Origin: Euglena gracilis
Lineage: Eukaryota; Euglenida; Euglenophyceae; Euglenales
DNA length: 64,000 nucleotides
NCBI GenBank assembly: GCA_039621445.1
Contig: CP154954.1
Coordinates: 50,447,847 to 50,511,846 of the forward strand
Direction of reading: 5' to 3'
The notes beneath the pieces were generated by a model that made no database searches, had not been told where the DNA came from, and was given only the letters and a program-made list of their open reading frames with translations. The translations under genes and the position numbers were made by a program. Within the stretch, counting starts at the first letter, position 1. Every line of letters begins with the position of its first letter. This document shows positions 1 through 10,439 of the stretch, in pieces.

Positions 1-749
1 AACCCTGCCAGGAAGCTGTCCTTCCCAACCGCCCCAAACCCCTTTGAAGCGTGCGTTAGCCCACAGCGTGCACTCCACCCCAAAGGGACCGTGTGCATAA
101 GTTGTTTGCCCAAAACCGCTTCGTGTCTATCGGCGGTCTTATCACCCCAGCGGAATGTACACTTTCTGTTTGGTTTCACCAGGTGCAGCCATGCTTTCTC
201 GTTCAACTGCTGGTTGTTGCAAACCCTTTGCGGGTTTTTTTTCAGCTGTCCAGTATTTTTTCCCACCTGGTTTAAGCGAGCGTTCAGGATTTTTCCCGGC
301 ATTTTAAGGATTCGTCCAATATTTTTCCCGGCAGAATTTTTCCCGTCGGCAATTGTTCCCGGTCAGATTCCCCCCCCCCCCCGGTAGATTGTTGCCCCCC
401 CCCCCCTGTTGGACCAGAGGGGGTCCGACCCACCCCTCCCCCCACCTGCCCAAGCAAGCGAACCCTGGTGTGAGCCCGAACCAAAAACCACCCAAACTAC
501 TGTTGCCCTTGGCGACCCTCTCATGGCCCAATCTCCTGCGGCAGCCCATTCGTGGGCTGACCCCCAACAGGAAACGCCGTCAAACCAACCTGCCCCCTTG
601 CGGAGCTCTTTCTGCGGGTCCGAACCAAGTTGAAACCGCAGCGCAACGGATTGACTGACTGACTGAATTTGAGACTGGTGTGTCGACCATTTCTTTTCCC
701 CCTGTCCCTCGGTAACGCTTCCTTCTGCTGCCGTTGATGCCGGCGTGCA

Positions 750-859
750 ATGAAGGGCCCTGCGGCGGCGCTACCCCCCTGGCCCTCGCCAGCCAAAGGG
801 TTCTCACACCAGCCCGGTCCATCGGGCGCGTTTGTCGACAAGACACCTCAGCGTTGGCG
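750..859 (+). CDS. Candidate 5' exon, product unknown
   Basis: An ATG at 750 opens a 36-codon reading that runs into a good splice donor (CG|GTGAGG at 860). Residues read MKGPAAALPPWPSP near the start and GAFVDKTPQRWR at the end. The donor fits the consensus better than most GTs here, and third codon positions are G/C-rich, as in the firmer exons of the window. No domain is recognised. It could also be an internal exon, because an acceptor just upstream cannot be ruled out. No partner exon was found in the repeat-rich DNA that follows. Confidence 0.3.
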
Positions 860-3589
860 GTGAGGCACCGCTGCTGTCCATGCGCCGCACTGCCTGACGT
901 GGGCCGGGGGCCGTCTGTCGTGACAAGCGTTTCCTTTGCCAGCTGCAGCGTTCATTGAAGTGTCAGGGAAGTGACGTTCAAAGCACCCTTAGGGGTAAGT
1001 GGGCCGCATGCGAGAAGCATTTGATGATTGATGAACTCTTCAATTTTTTAAAAAAGATTTGAAAGAATTAAAGCAACCCGTTGCTTCGATTTTTGGTTTC
1101 ACTGGATATTTCGAAGGGTTTGCTTTAATTTGGACCTAACGGTCCACAAAAAATGCTTTTTTTCCGATGAAGGAAGGGAGGAGCAGGTTGTTAAGTAAAA
1201 TGCTTGCCTTCGGACTCAAAAAAATGAGCAAGATTGTCAACTTGGGACGTTTTGTTGCTCATGGTTGGTTGGATTCGTTTCTTGTTCTTTACCTGCATTT
1301 TTAGGGTGATTAAATTTGGATTTTGCCCTGGTCCCGTGGCTTGAATTGGGGGGGGGGTTACTGGGGGCGGGTCCAAATTGGTCATGTATGAAACTGGTTG
1401 GGAAAGAATTGGTTGGACAAATCGCCAAAGCATTTTTTCCTCCATTTTAAGGGTCAGGTTCTATTTTTTTCATTCTCCTCTCCACAGGTTTTTTTTTCAA
1501 TGGACCATTTTCTGGTATCCAAAGCTCAACTCTCATATTTGGGTAAAGACATCCCAAATGGCTGTTTTCTGGATGTATTCTGATCTAATTAATTCAGGAA
1601 AAGAGGCTGATGGCTCAGTTGCAGTGTGCTCGGTGCAGGACCAAAGGGTCGTGCGTTTGATTCTGTCTCAGCATCATGTTTTTAAGCAGGGGACCACCCA
1701 GTTTTTTCCAGGCCTATTTCCACAGGTTGGGTTCCCAAATATTTCCGGATCATTTTAAGAAAAGTGCCCAATTGTTATTGTTATTTTTAATCAATTTTTT
1801 ATCTCCAATTTTGGACTCCACCGGTAGTACCAACCAAACAGGTTGTCATCGTCGAAGGTCCTCATTAACAATTTGGCCACTACCCGGCCCATGCGTTGCC
1901 CAGGGGATCCCTCGGCTGCTACCTGTGCTCTTTGTCTCCCAGGTCATGTGAAGTTTCAGGAATTGCACCGCATCCCTGCAGCCTCAAATACAGACCACAC
2001 ACACCAGAGCAAGCAATGTACGATGTGTCGAATGAATGTTGAATGAATAAAGTTCAAGCCGGCCCAGCAAAGCCGGGCTGGACAGAATTTTTTGGAAAAA
2101 TTGGCTAAATTTTGCCTAAAATGGCCAAGAATGGCCTTTTTGGGTAGTTTTTGGGATTTTTTTTTCCACCCAAAATTTGCTGAAAAATTCCAACCCAACT
2201 GGATTTGGGCTTTTTTGGGCATTTTTTTGGGGTTGCTGCCGGGAGCTGGTTCGAACCACCTCCCTGGACCCACCACCCCCTTTTCCTTTTCGCACCTTTT
2301 CCAGCCGGCCTGTGGGACCCCCCCCCCCCCTGGGGGTCCTCAAGAAAACCCCTGCTCCTGACGACGAACCAGACTACTCCAGACGAACCGCTCTCATGAG
2401 TCAGTCAGTTGCGTCAGGGGGAGGCTTTTTTTTGGGAAGGTCTTTGGGGTGTGTCTTTTGGGGAAGGGTTTTTTGGGGGAGGTTATTACAGTTGATGGGT
2501 GCACCTCCTGTTTCCAGTGACCTTGCTGACCCAGTTCGTTGCATAATGCTCTTCACAACCGTCTGCTGGTATCTCTCAGTTCTTCTTCTCCCTGTCTGGC
2601 AAGGGGCCACCTGGCACACCCCATGTTTTTCGATAAAGAACCCACCGTCCCCACCCTGCCCCCCCCCCCACCAGTTGGGGTGAGTCAAGACAGCAGTCCG
2701 CATGTCAGGTCCCAGCAGCTGCGCCAGAAGGTAATGCCGTCAGAAACATCAGCCCAAAGCAGCTTCTCATGTTTTTATTTTCAGTAAATTTTCTTTTGCC
2801 TGTAATTTGATGATGGTTTTGATTAACTCCGGAACGTAGTGCTGTCACCCGCCCGTGATGAACCAACAGTAGGTGGGCATCGTGGATGACCCAGATTGTC
2901 AATGACAGAAGGATCATTCCATGCAGCTAGAACATGCCATCTGGAAGGGCCAGCAAGTCTTCCGGAGCTAAGTTCACCCTCTCCCCCCCAATAAGACCCC
3001 AAAATAAAGCCCCCCCTGTTGATTTCAGCGGATTCTGGGCAGCCTCAGACCGGTGCCCTCCAGGGGGGGACCCCATCGTCATACAAGTGGAAGCAAGTCA
3101 GCTGTATTCCTCCTGATGCTGACGTTTCCTACGTTTCCGAAGCATGGGCGTGCTAACACTCAGCACTGGTGTGACCACTCCCCAAATTCAAGAAATTGGA
3201 GAGTGGGTTGGTGGGTTGGGTCCAGGGTTCTTTTTTAGCTTTGGACCGTGGGGGGTTGGGGGGATGGGTCTTGGTGGTCGCCTCATGGGGGTTTTGGCCT
3301 TTTTTTGGCCCTTTTTTTCAGCGCGAAGCGCCGAATTTGTTTTGACCCCAAAATTGACCCCGAAAATTGGGTGGCCCGGACACCCTCCTCCCCTGGGGAG
3401 TGGGGGTACCCCAGGGCAGTAACGGGAATCGGCCAAACAACCAGTGTGGTGGGTGGGGGGGTCGACCCCCACCTCCTCCTGTGTTTCCGGGAGCTCCAAT
3501 TTTTGAACCCAATTGTTTTCCCCAGCGCCTTCGGCACCAGGTGGTTTTGTTTTCCTGTGAAAATGCTGTGGTGGGTGGGGGCGGTGGAC

Positions 3590-3635
3590 CCCCCCCCCCC
3601 CACCAGGCCTTCCCGTACAGCCCTGGGCGGTACCC
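3590..3635 (+). repeat. Dispersed C-tract + AG module, copy 1
   Basis: A run of C ends in ACCAG, followed by GCCTTCCCGTACAGCCCTGG. Nearly the same arrangement is seen at about 34,262, 38,056 and 52,671. At 52.67 kb this module is the splice acceptor and first codons of a supported exon. Here I see no downstream donor, so it is annotated as a repeat rather than an exon. Confidence 0.5.
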
Positions 3636-3691
3636 CCTGGGTGGGTGGGGGGACCCCCAGGCTTTTAAAAAGAATCCCTGATTGGGTTGCT

Positions 3692-3809
3692 GAAATGGGG
3701 GGGTGCGACATGGTTCAGATGGGCCTGGTGGGAAATCTTGGGCCTGGTTGGAAATGGGGGGGTGCGACATGGTTCAGATGGGCCTGGTTGGAAATCTTTT
3801 AAGGGGTTC
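3692..3809 (+). repeat. 59-bp tandem duplication
   Basis: Two adjacent copies (period 59 bp) both begin with GAAATGGGGGGGTGCGACAT and contain GGTTCAGATGGGCCTGGT. They differ by one or two bases, so the duplication looks recent. No reading frame is obviously preserved. Confidence 0.75.
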
Positions 3810-4679
3810 AGCCAATTTTGGGTGGGTTTTGGCAGGTGGGGGTTGGGGTTTTTTTTCAAAGAAAATGAAAAGTGGGTTGCGGGTTTGGGCCCGGGGAAAA
3901 GTGTTTTTGGCGTGGGGGGTGTGGGTGCGAGTGCATAAAGGAATTATACACAGTGTTTGGAATGGGGTCAGCGTTCGGGCATTTTGGATTTTATTATTAG
4001 GCCGAATTCGGCTTAAAATTGGGCCGAATTCGGCACAAATTTCTTTAAACCTAAACAAACCCAACCCATCCCAAACGGTGACCATTTTTGCTTCAAACCA
4101 TAAAACACGGTCCCAAGGACCATGTGTCATTGGAAATACAATTTAACATACATTTCCAATAGAAATGGATCCAATACAAATGGGGACTGGTAAATTCTTT
4201 TCCCAGTCCCCATAGAAATTTTAAATTAGGCCCCTAAACCTGTGCAAATGCACCAAAACTGAGTGTTTGTTTTGAAATTTCGTTTTTTTTTGTTGTCTTC
4301 ATGCGCTAAAATTGAATTTTTAGAGACAGTTCTCTTTACAGTTAAACCATTCTAAAGGAGAGTTTTTCATCCAGAATTTTCAACAAAACATTTGACCCCC
4401 TTGGATCATTGCCAACCGACCCAAAAATGAAAGTCACCCAAGCCAAAGGGTCTTATTTGGGGGGGCGTTGAGGAGGGAGGGAGAGAACAGCAATGCTTCC
4501 CGAGGTTTGTGACCCCCTTTTTTGACCCCCCCTTTTTTCCTGGAGTCGAAGGAAACCCCGATATTTATTTGGTACAATGACCAGGGTTGGACATAAGCCT
4601 TGGTTTGATTTCTGCCTTCAACAAAATCTGAGCCTGCCATCATACATCTTTCGAAAATGCATTAGGGTGTTTGGGTGCA

Positions 4680-5130
4680 CGCATTTACTCGTGGCCACTG
4701 TCCCCAACGCCACCCCGTCAACATTCAACTCATTCCCACCAGAAGGCAGCAGGCGACCAGCCCAGGCCGCCCCCTCCGCCTCCCCCTCCATGACGGCGTG
4801 GCGTGCTGCCCCCGCTTTGCCCCCAGCCTCCCAACCGACTGGCGGGCGAAGGAAACCCCCAAACTAACGGCCCCCCGGCAGGACATTTCTTCCGCTCAAA
4901 GAACACACCTCCCTCCGACCTTTGAGCACCAAACGGGGGTCTGGTGTGGGCCAGAAGTGTTCTGTGCTTAGGGCGGAGGGTCTCCCTTCCCCTGCGGGGC
5001 CCCCTCCATGTGTGGCCGACACGCCATCAGCAACGTCGAGCCGTGCATCACTGCCGGGGGGTCTCCCTCGCCATGAAAGGCTGGGCCTCAAGTCATGTGG
5101 AACGGGTTCCCGTTCTAAGCCCCTCCTTCC
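4680..5130 (+). CDS. Candidate exon pair, product unknown
   Basis: Two GC-rich stretches read well in frames with high third-position GC. The first (about 4,690-4,938) includes LRLPLHDGVACCPRF and LPTDWRAKETPK, and could end at a GT after GAGCACCAAACGGGG. The second, following a TAG acceptor near 4,970, includes RRVSLPLRGPLHVWPTRH and AVHHCRG. Cys and His are frequent, but I cannot fit a named zinc-binding pattern. Exon limits are uncertain and the opposite strand is also open here. Confidence 0.3.
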
Positions 5131-5499
5131 TCATCTGTCCGTCTTCTGAAGGAAGTTTGGCGCATTTTTGTCACCCCCCCCCCCCCCCCCAAATTTAAGC
5201 AACCCCAATCTTAATTGGGACCGAACTGACCAAAACCCAAATTTACGCAACCCCCAAACCCCCTGGGGACCAGTGCAAAATCCAAATGTAAGCAACCCTG
5301 AAAGTGAAGGGGGAAATCAGGCAAATTCAAGCAACTGTCAGCAACAAAACCACCATAGTTTACAAATTGCTCAATTCTTGGGTTCCAAGGCATGAGTTTT
5401 CCGAAAAAAAATGTGTCATTTTCGAAATATGCATTTTTTGTTGATTGTTTGGGCCCACTTTAAGCAAACTTTTGGCTTGTCTGGTGAAACCCAAACAGG

Positions 5500-5600
5500 G
5501 AATTTCTCAAGCCGGACCCCACCCTACCCCATCGGGGGGTGGGGGGTTCCTGCCACCACCACCTTTTTTCCCCCCAGCCAGCAGCTCCCATTGGAGTTAA
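5500..5600 (+). repeat. Dispersed repeat, GGAATTTCTCAAGC family, copy 1
   Basis: The sequence AGGGAATTTCTCAAGCCGGA, then CCCCACCCTACCCC, a G-run and an AGCCAGCAG-type stretch, is shared with about 47,375 and 57,512. After the C/G-run the copies diverge. The family sits between exons in all three places, so it looks like a mobile or amplified non-coding sequence. Confidence 0.65.
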
Positions 5601-7117
5601 CCACTTTTACCACTTTTAAACGTTTACCACTCAACACCCGTGGTCGGGTTGAGTGATAACAAAGTTTTCGCGGCCCGGCAAACCGGGATGGATCGAAATT
5701 TTTTTTGCCACAAAGCGCTGAAATGCTTTTTCAAAAGAGAGTAGGACCCTTCACCTTGCCCCCCCCCCCGGGGGCAAGCCAGTATTTTTTTCCCTCACCC
5801 AGTGCGTTTTTCTAGCCCGCTGGCTGGACCCCCTCCCCATAGGGGGTGCGGTGCTTAAGAACTCCCCTGAACCCAAATTTTAGCAACAAAATTTAGCAAA
5901 ATTTAGCAATTTTAGCAATGGGCAAATGGGGGGGGGGTGCTCCCCCAGCTCCCCCCTGGCGGCTGGAGTAGACTTACCCCACAAGACTCGGTGCCAGCAT
6001 CATTTTTTTTGGCATTAGCCGTGCCACCCGTTAAACCCTGCAGACTGTTCGGGCCAACAAAGGAATGTGACCCCCACCCCCTCCTGGGCAGGAAAACCAG
6101 TATTTCCACAGGTGGGGTAACTCTCGGGGACGCGGACCTCCCACAAGCTTCCATGGAGAGACCGCCTGCCCCCACCTGTGGCTCAGCTGCAGTGTGTGCC
6201 TCTCCTGTGCCGAGTAAAGGGTCCCAGGGGAACTGCACCAGGTCCCCTAACCCACCCAGAGGGCGTGTGGCAAGCTGTCTGGCGCCATCTTTTCAAACTT
6301 CGGAGGTTTCGTCGGCGTTGTATTGTTGTTGCCCAACAGCGGGGTTCTGTGCCCAAAAGATCCAGGAATCCAAAAGAAAAACCAACGCCCCAATCAAACA
6401 TCAAAATCGGGGAAGATACCACAGATTCTTTGTATCCTCCTGCACATTTGTGCATACTTTTTGAATGCATGCCAAAGTTCATTTAATGGATTTCATTAAT
6501 TTTAATTGTACAACCTTCTGTAGACTACCCACAGCTACCCACAATTGGTATTCTGGTTTTTGTGTCGCGGAGCTCTTGTTTCTGCAATTCTTTTTTCAAT
6601 CCTGGATGCCAAATGAAAGTTTAATTCTTTGTGAGAGTTGGAATCTCCTCACAGTGGGCAATGCTCGAGTCTGGCCGGATGGAAGGTTTTGACAGGGCTT
6701 TTGGCCAATTTCAGGATTCCCCCCGGAAAATTTATTCTATTCTTCCTGGGGTATGAAATGTTTTTTTTTCCCTCAAATTGGGTGTCAGACTTTGCACATT
6801 TTTATTGTCTGTTCCACATCTGCCCCGGTGTGATTTTGTTTTAATTCGGCTTCAGCACACCGTGGTCAGGCCTGTCAGTGAGTACAAGTGGGATTCTGTC
6901 TGTTGCTGAGCTTTTATATGGGTTTTTCCCATACCACTCTGGTTCCAAAGCCCAGGCAAAGCCACCGACACCAACACCGTCCTCTTGGGGCTGGATGGCA
7001 GGCTGCTTTTTCCCCCCATTTGAAAGGCCTGAGGAAGGCAAGGCACATATCAGATGGTGAGAATCAGACACAAACGCCTTTTATTGCACTTGCCATTTAG
7101 CATCATGGACAAATACA

Positions 7118-7543
7118 TCCCCCCCCCCGGGACAATTAACGCCCCCGGGCAATTGACGCCCCCGGGCAATTGTCACCCCTGGCTGTGCCGGCCAATTTGT
7201 CACCCCGGGAAATTGTCACCCCCCTCCGTGCTACCCAATTTGTCACCCCCCCCCACAGAAGATGTTTGTGAACTTTCTTTTCGCCGACACGACTCAATTG
7301 ATCCTCTATTTCGCTACAACGTGCAGAGAAATGTTACATACCAAATGCTCTGCACAATATCACAACCATAGCTGCATTTTTGCGTGTTCACTGGTGTTTC
7401 AGATGGTGTTCTTGGTCATTTGGTTTCAATGTGGCCTACATGGGTGGGCAATTGACGCCCCCGTGCAATTGTCACCTCTGTGCCGGCCAAATTGTCACCC
7501 CGGGAAATTGTCACCCCCCCATCCGTGCTGCCCGATTTGTCGG
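7118..7543 (+). repeat. Paired minisatellite arrays (CCCCGGGCAATTGTCACC)
   Basis: Two arrays, at about 7,118-7,254 and 7,443-7,543, are built from imperfect ~18-20 bp units of the form CCCCGGGCAATTG(A/T)C(G/A)CC. Both also contain TGTGCCGGCCAA and end in (T/C)CCGTGCT(A/G)CCCRATTTGTC. The order of variant units is the same in the two arrays, which suggests the block was duplicated as a whole, with about 190 bp of unrelated DNA now between. Confidence 0.7.
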
Positions 7544-7917
7544 GGGGGCGGGGCGGGTATGGTAAAAGCATAAACCTTCTGGTGGAAAGTGGCAGGCGAT
7601 AAAATTTCTGGGTCCAGGACCCAAAGAAAGGGGGTCGCCCCCCCCCCCCAAACAAAAGTAACACTCACAATACTCCTCCATACTATGTCAATTTGTTGTG
7701 GGGCAACCCCACCCGAGGGTGTCGGTAATGAATGCCCTGGGCCTCTCCATCTTCCATCTTTACCCTCTGACTTGGTTTCTGAAGAGTTGTGCCTTTTCTT
7801 GGTAAAAAAATTACGTTTTCGTATGCGTTTTGTCGGCTTTTTGGGGGGGAATTTATTTTTATTCGTTGTCAGAGAGAGGTTTGTTGTCAGAGCCTGAGAG
7901 AATTGTTGCCACCAGGC

Positions 7918-8110
7918 TTGTGTTGAGTCGGGTGCCCACCCCACGGGGGGGGGGGTGCTAGGGGCAGGCACCCCATAGCACCCGTAGGGTTTTGAAGGGT
8001 GCCTGCCCATAGCAGGCACCCCCCTCTGACCCCGGCGCTGAAGGCGCCGGTGGCCCGGAAAAGTCCATTTTCAATGAAAATTTTCTGCCCCCCCCCCCCC
8101 CCCCCCACCC
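7918..8110 (+). repeat. Dispersed hairpin repeat, copy 1 (inverted partner at 29.6 kb)
   Basis: It contains GGGGTGCCTGCCC-type inverted motifs, the hairpin CCGGCGCTGAAGGCGCCGG, and CATTTTCAATGAAAATTTTC. About 170 bp reappears as its reverse complement at 29,605-29,775, and a related piece lies at 52,970-53,225. It begins GTCGGGTGCCCACCCCACGG and ends in a C-tract. Confidence 0.75.
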
Positions 8111-8575
8111 CCGTACCCCTACCCCCGGGGGGGGGTGTGCCTGGTAGGCACCAGACAATTGCTTAAGCACTGTCCCCCCCCCGCCCCGGGGGGTGGGTGA
8201 CTGGTTTTTTCAAAGTGACTGACTGGTTTTTGGCCCGGACCCCTCCCCCCCCCCCCCGGGGGGGGGTCGGCCAGGAGTGGGCAAAAGTGGCTTGAGTGAC
8301 CCCGGCGCCGAAGGCGCCGGAAAATTTTTTTGGGCCTAAAATGGCCTAAAGTGACTGGAAAGTGGCCGTTTTTCTGAGTGGCCGACCCCCCCCCCCCCCG
8401 GTGGGGGGTGTGACGGGGTGGTTTTTGAAAATGAGTGACTGACTGGTTTTTTAAAAAGTGGAGTGACCCCCCTCCCCCCCCCCCCGGGGGTCGGTAAGCA
8501 ATTGTATGGTAGGCACCCAATAGCACCCACCCACCTCCTCCCCCCCCCCCCCCCGCCCGGTCGGTAAGCACAAGC
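8110..8575 (+). repeat. Cluster of C/G-tract hairpin repeats
   Basis: Three or four imperfect units combine 'gtgactgactggtttttt', a C-run joined directly to a G-run, and TCGGYAAGCA/GTCGGCCAGG. A GGCGCCGAAGGCGCC hairpin lies at about 8,303. Relatives occur at about 15,780-15,910, 16,040-16,215 and 61,950-62,330. C-run/G-run junctions can fold into very stable hairpins. Confidence 0.65.
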
Positions 8576-9001
8576 ATGGTTGCCACTTGGGGGTTGGCCG
8601 TCAGGCCAACTGCCATCTTGCCCGGAAGTTCGACACTGCTGTCTCCCCCCCTTGTGCGCACCAATTGGCTGAAGCCAGTTTTTTTTGTATTTTCAAACTT
8701 GAAAAACATTTTTATTCCCTCTCCCCCCCAAATGGGGGATGGGAGACGTTCTGGCAGCCGCAGCTTTCAGTCGCAGACTACCCGCACAAGTTGCTCTCTG
8801 TTCTGTGCTTGGGCACCTCTCCAACTGTTCTGAATTCTGGCTGGTCACTGCAGTCCCTAGCCAGGCAATGTTTTCCAACAAACCGTTGCACTGCTCATTT
8901 CAAGTGCCGACCCCCCCCCCATAGACCTTACTCGGCTGGGCTTGACTGAGGTCAGTTCCTGGGTCAGTAGTGGAACAGCGACCTGGAGGCCTGTGGTTCA
9001 G

Positions 9002-9125
9002 GCTCATAATGCCAAGCCGCAGCCTCCCCGCCCTAACACCGCAGGGGATGCCGGCCGTGCCGCCAAGTGCGTTGTGATGCGGCGGGCGGTGGCTCCCCTC
9101 TGCGGTGACCTCCGCTGCAAGCACC
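9002..9125 (+). CDS. Candidate Cys-rich exon
   Basis: After an acceptor (GTGGTTCAG) the phase-0 reading begins AHNAKPQPPRPNTAG and continues AAKCVVMRRAVAPLCGDLR, then CKH, before the donor C|GTGTGG at 9,126. Third positions are largely G/C. Three cysteines and a histidine near the end suggest a metal-binding segment, but the spacing does not match a CCCH finger. The rest of the gene was not found. Confidence 0.35.
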
Positions 9126-10439
9126 GTGTGGTGGTTGCAGCCTGTGGCTTACCCCATCCCATCCTCTTCTTCCCTGAGCCCCTTTGGGCTGGGTGCCACA
9201 GATTCCTCGCATTCATTTGTGAGCTCTGCTCTTGAATGTCGTGCTTTTCCTGACGTTTTGAGCCGCCAGACAAAGTACGTGCCCAAATGTTCGGTGGGTC
9301 ACAATCAGGCTTCTTTTGGAAAGCCACACCCCCCTCTGGGGTGGGGTTGAGTCGGCAGCACTTTCGACCTCCTAACGAATTGTGTAAGAATGTTTTTGCC
9401 TGTGGGACGTTTCTCTGTGTTTCTGTGTGTTTTTGTGTGTACATGCCTTTGTATTTGTTTGCATGCACATGCGTGCATCTGTGCCAGGCGCTCAGTCTCT
9501 GCATCCATGCTTGCTTCTCTGTTTTTTTGGGGTATTTTTGCTTGCCAATCTTGGTGTATTTGTCTGCGTGTTGATGTGCGTTTTCTATCGATGTTTCTGT
9601 TGCTCGTGTTTTGAGCGACACCCAGTATCAGGCTATCAGTGGTATGGCGTTCCTATGCCCCTTGGCTCCCCAGGATTTCCTGCCTCACCATTCTTTCAAA
9701 CCCAACCTGCCCCTTTATCTGGGCATCCTGTCTGTCCCCCCCATGGCGATACCAGGGCTGAAATGTGACTGGGTAAAGGCAGTTTCTTTGGTGTATGGCA
9801 TCTCTGGACCCCCCCCCCCCCGGGTCTGTGGGTGGGTTCGGCAGAAGTGACCGTTATCAAAGGCCCCAGAAATGTTGTTTTGAAAAGCTGCCAGAATCCA
9901 TTGATTTCGAACCGTTTTGGCTCCAGTGGGAAGTTTGAGAGTTGGCCGAATGGTCTGCAAAATTGATCAACTGGTTTTTGATAGTGAGTGATAAGTGGAC
10001 AGACAATTATTATTAAAGCACCTTTTTTGCAATTTCCAGATATGATTTTTCACAATATGGTGGCTGTGACTTTTGTTGCTATGGATGTGAGTTTGCCTCC
10101 CTTTCCTGGGGCGACACATCGAAACTCAACGACCAAGAACTTTTTGTGCTGACAACATTTTCAAGAAATTGGAAGCAAAAAACCATCAGCACAGCATTGC
10201 GGACAACATCTGCATCACGCGAGCTTTCTCAAACATACAGGCCCAAAGAAATTTGAGATTGAGGGCTGAGGTTGGATGCTTTGACGCTGCAGTCCCGCTC
10301 TGGGTTTCCGCGTTCCCGCTCAAAGCAGGAACCCGAACGGGTTTCCACTTCTGCCATAGCAACCCGGTGCAGAACCAACCCGGCCGGCCCACACAGGGTG
10401 CCAGCCCGGTGCCGCCCCACCTCACCCCACCGCCCTCGC

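Larger units (their letters stand above)
1000..4650. other. Non-coding, repeat-rich stretch
   Basis: I see no convincing exon here. The DNA is AT-rich with interrupted C and G runs. It contains several modules that recur elsewhere: a hairpin of the type GCCCAGCAAAGCCGGGC followed by TTTTGG/CCAAAA alternation at about 2,055-2,230; a GCGCGAAGCGC hairpin at about 3,319; a C-tract/AG module at about 3,590-3,630; and a 59-bp tandem duplication at about 3,692. The tract at 4,000-4,430 is plain AT-rich sequence. Confidence 0.55.
5150..8950. other. Repeat-rich stretch without a convincing gene
   Basis: A mid-GC open reading of about 175 codons (about 5,937-6,464) has no supported splice sites and no recognisable domain, so it is not called. 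The remainder is AT-rich DNA, two AATTGTCACC minisatellite blocks, and a dense set of C/G-tract hairpin repeats between 7.9 and 8.6 kb. Confidence 0.5.

Noticed and set aside
5937-6464. 175-codon open frame
   Set aside because: Mid-GC composition, no domain, no start or splice support; similar open stretches occur by chance in this GC-rich, stop-poor DNA.
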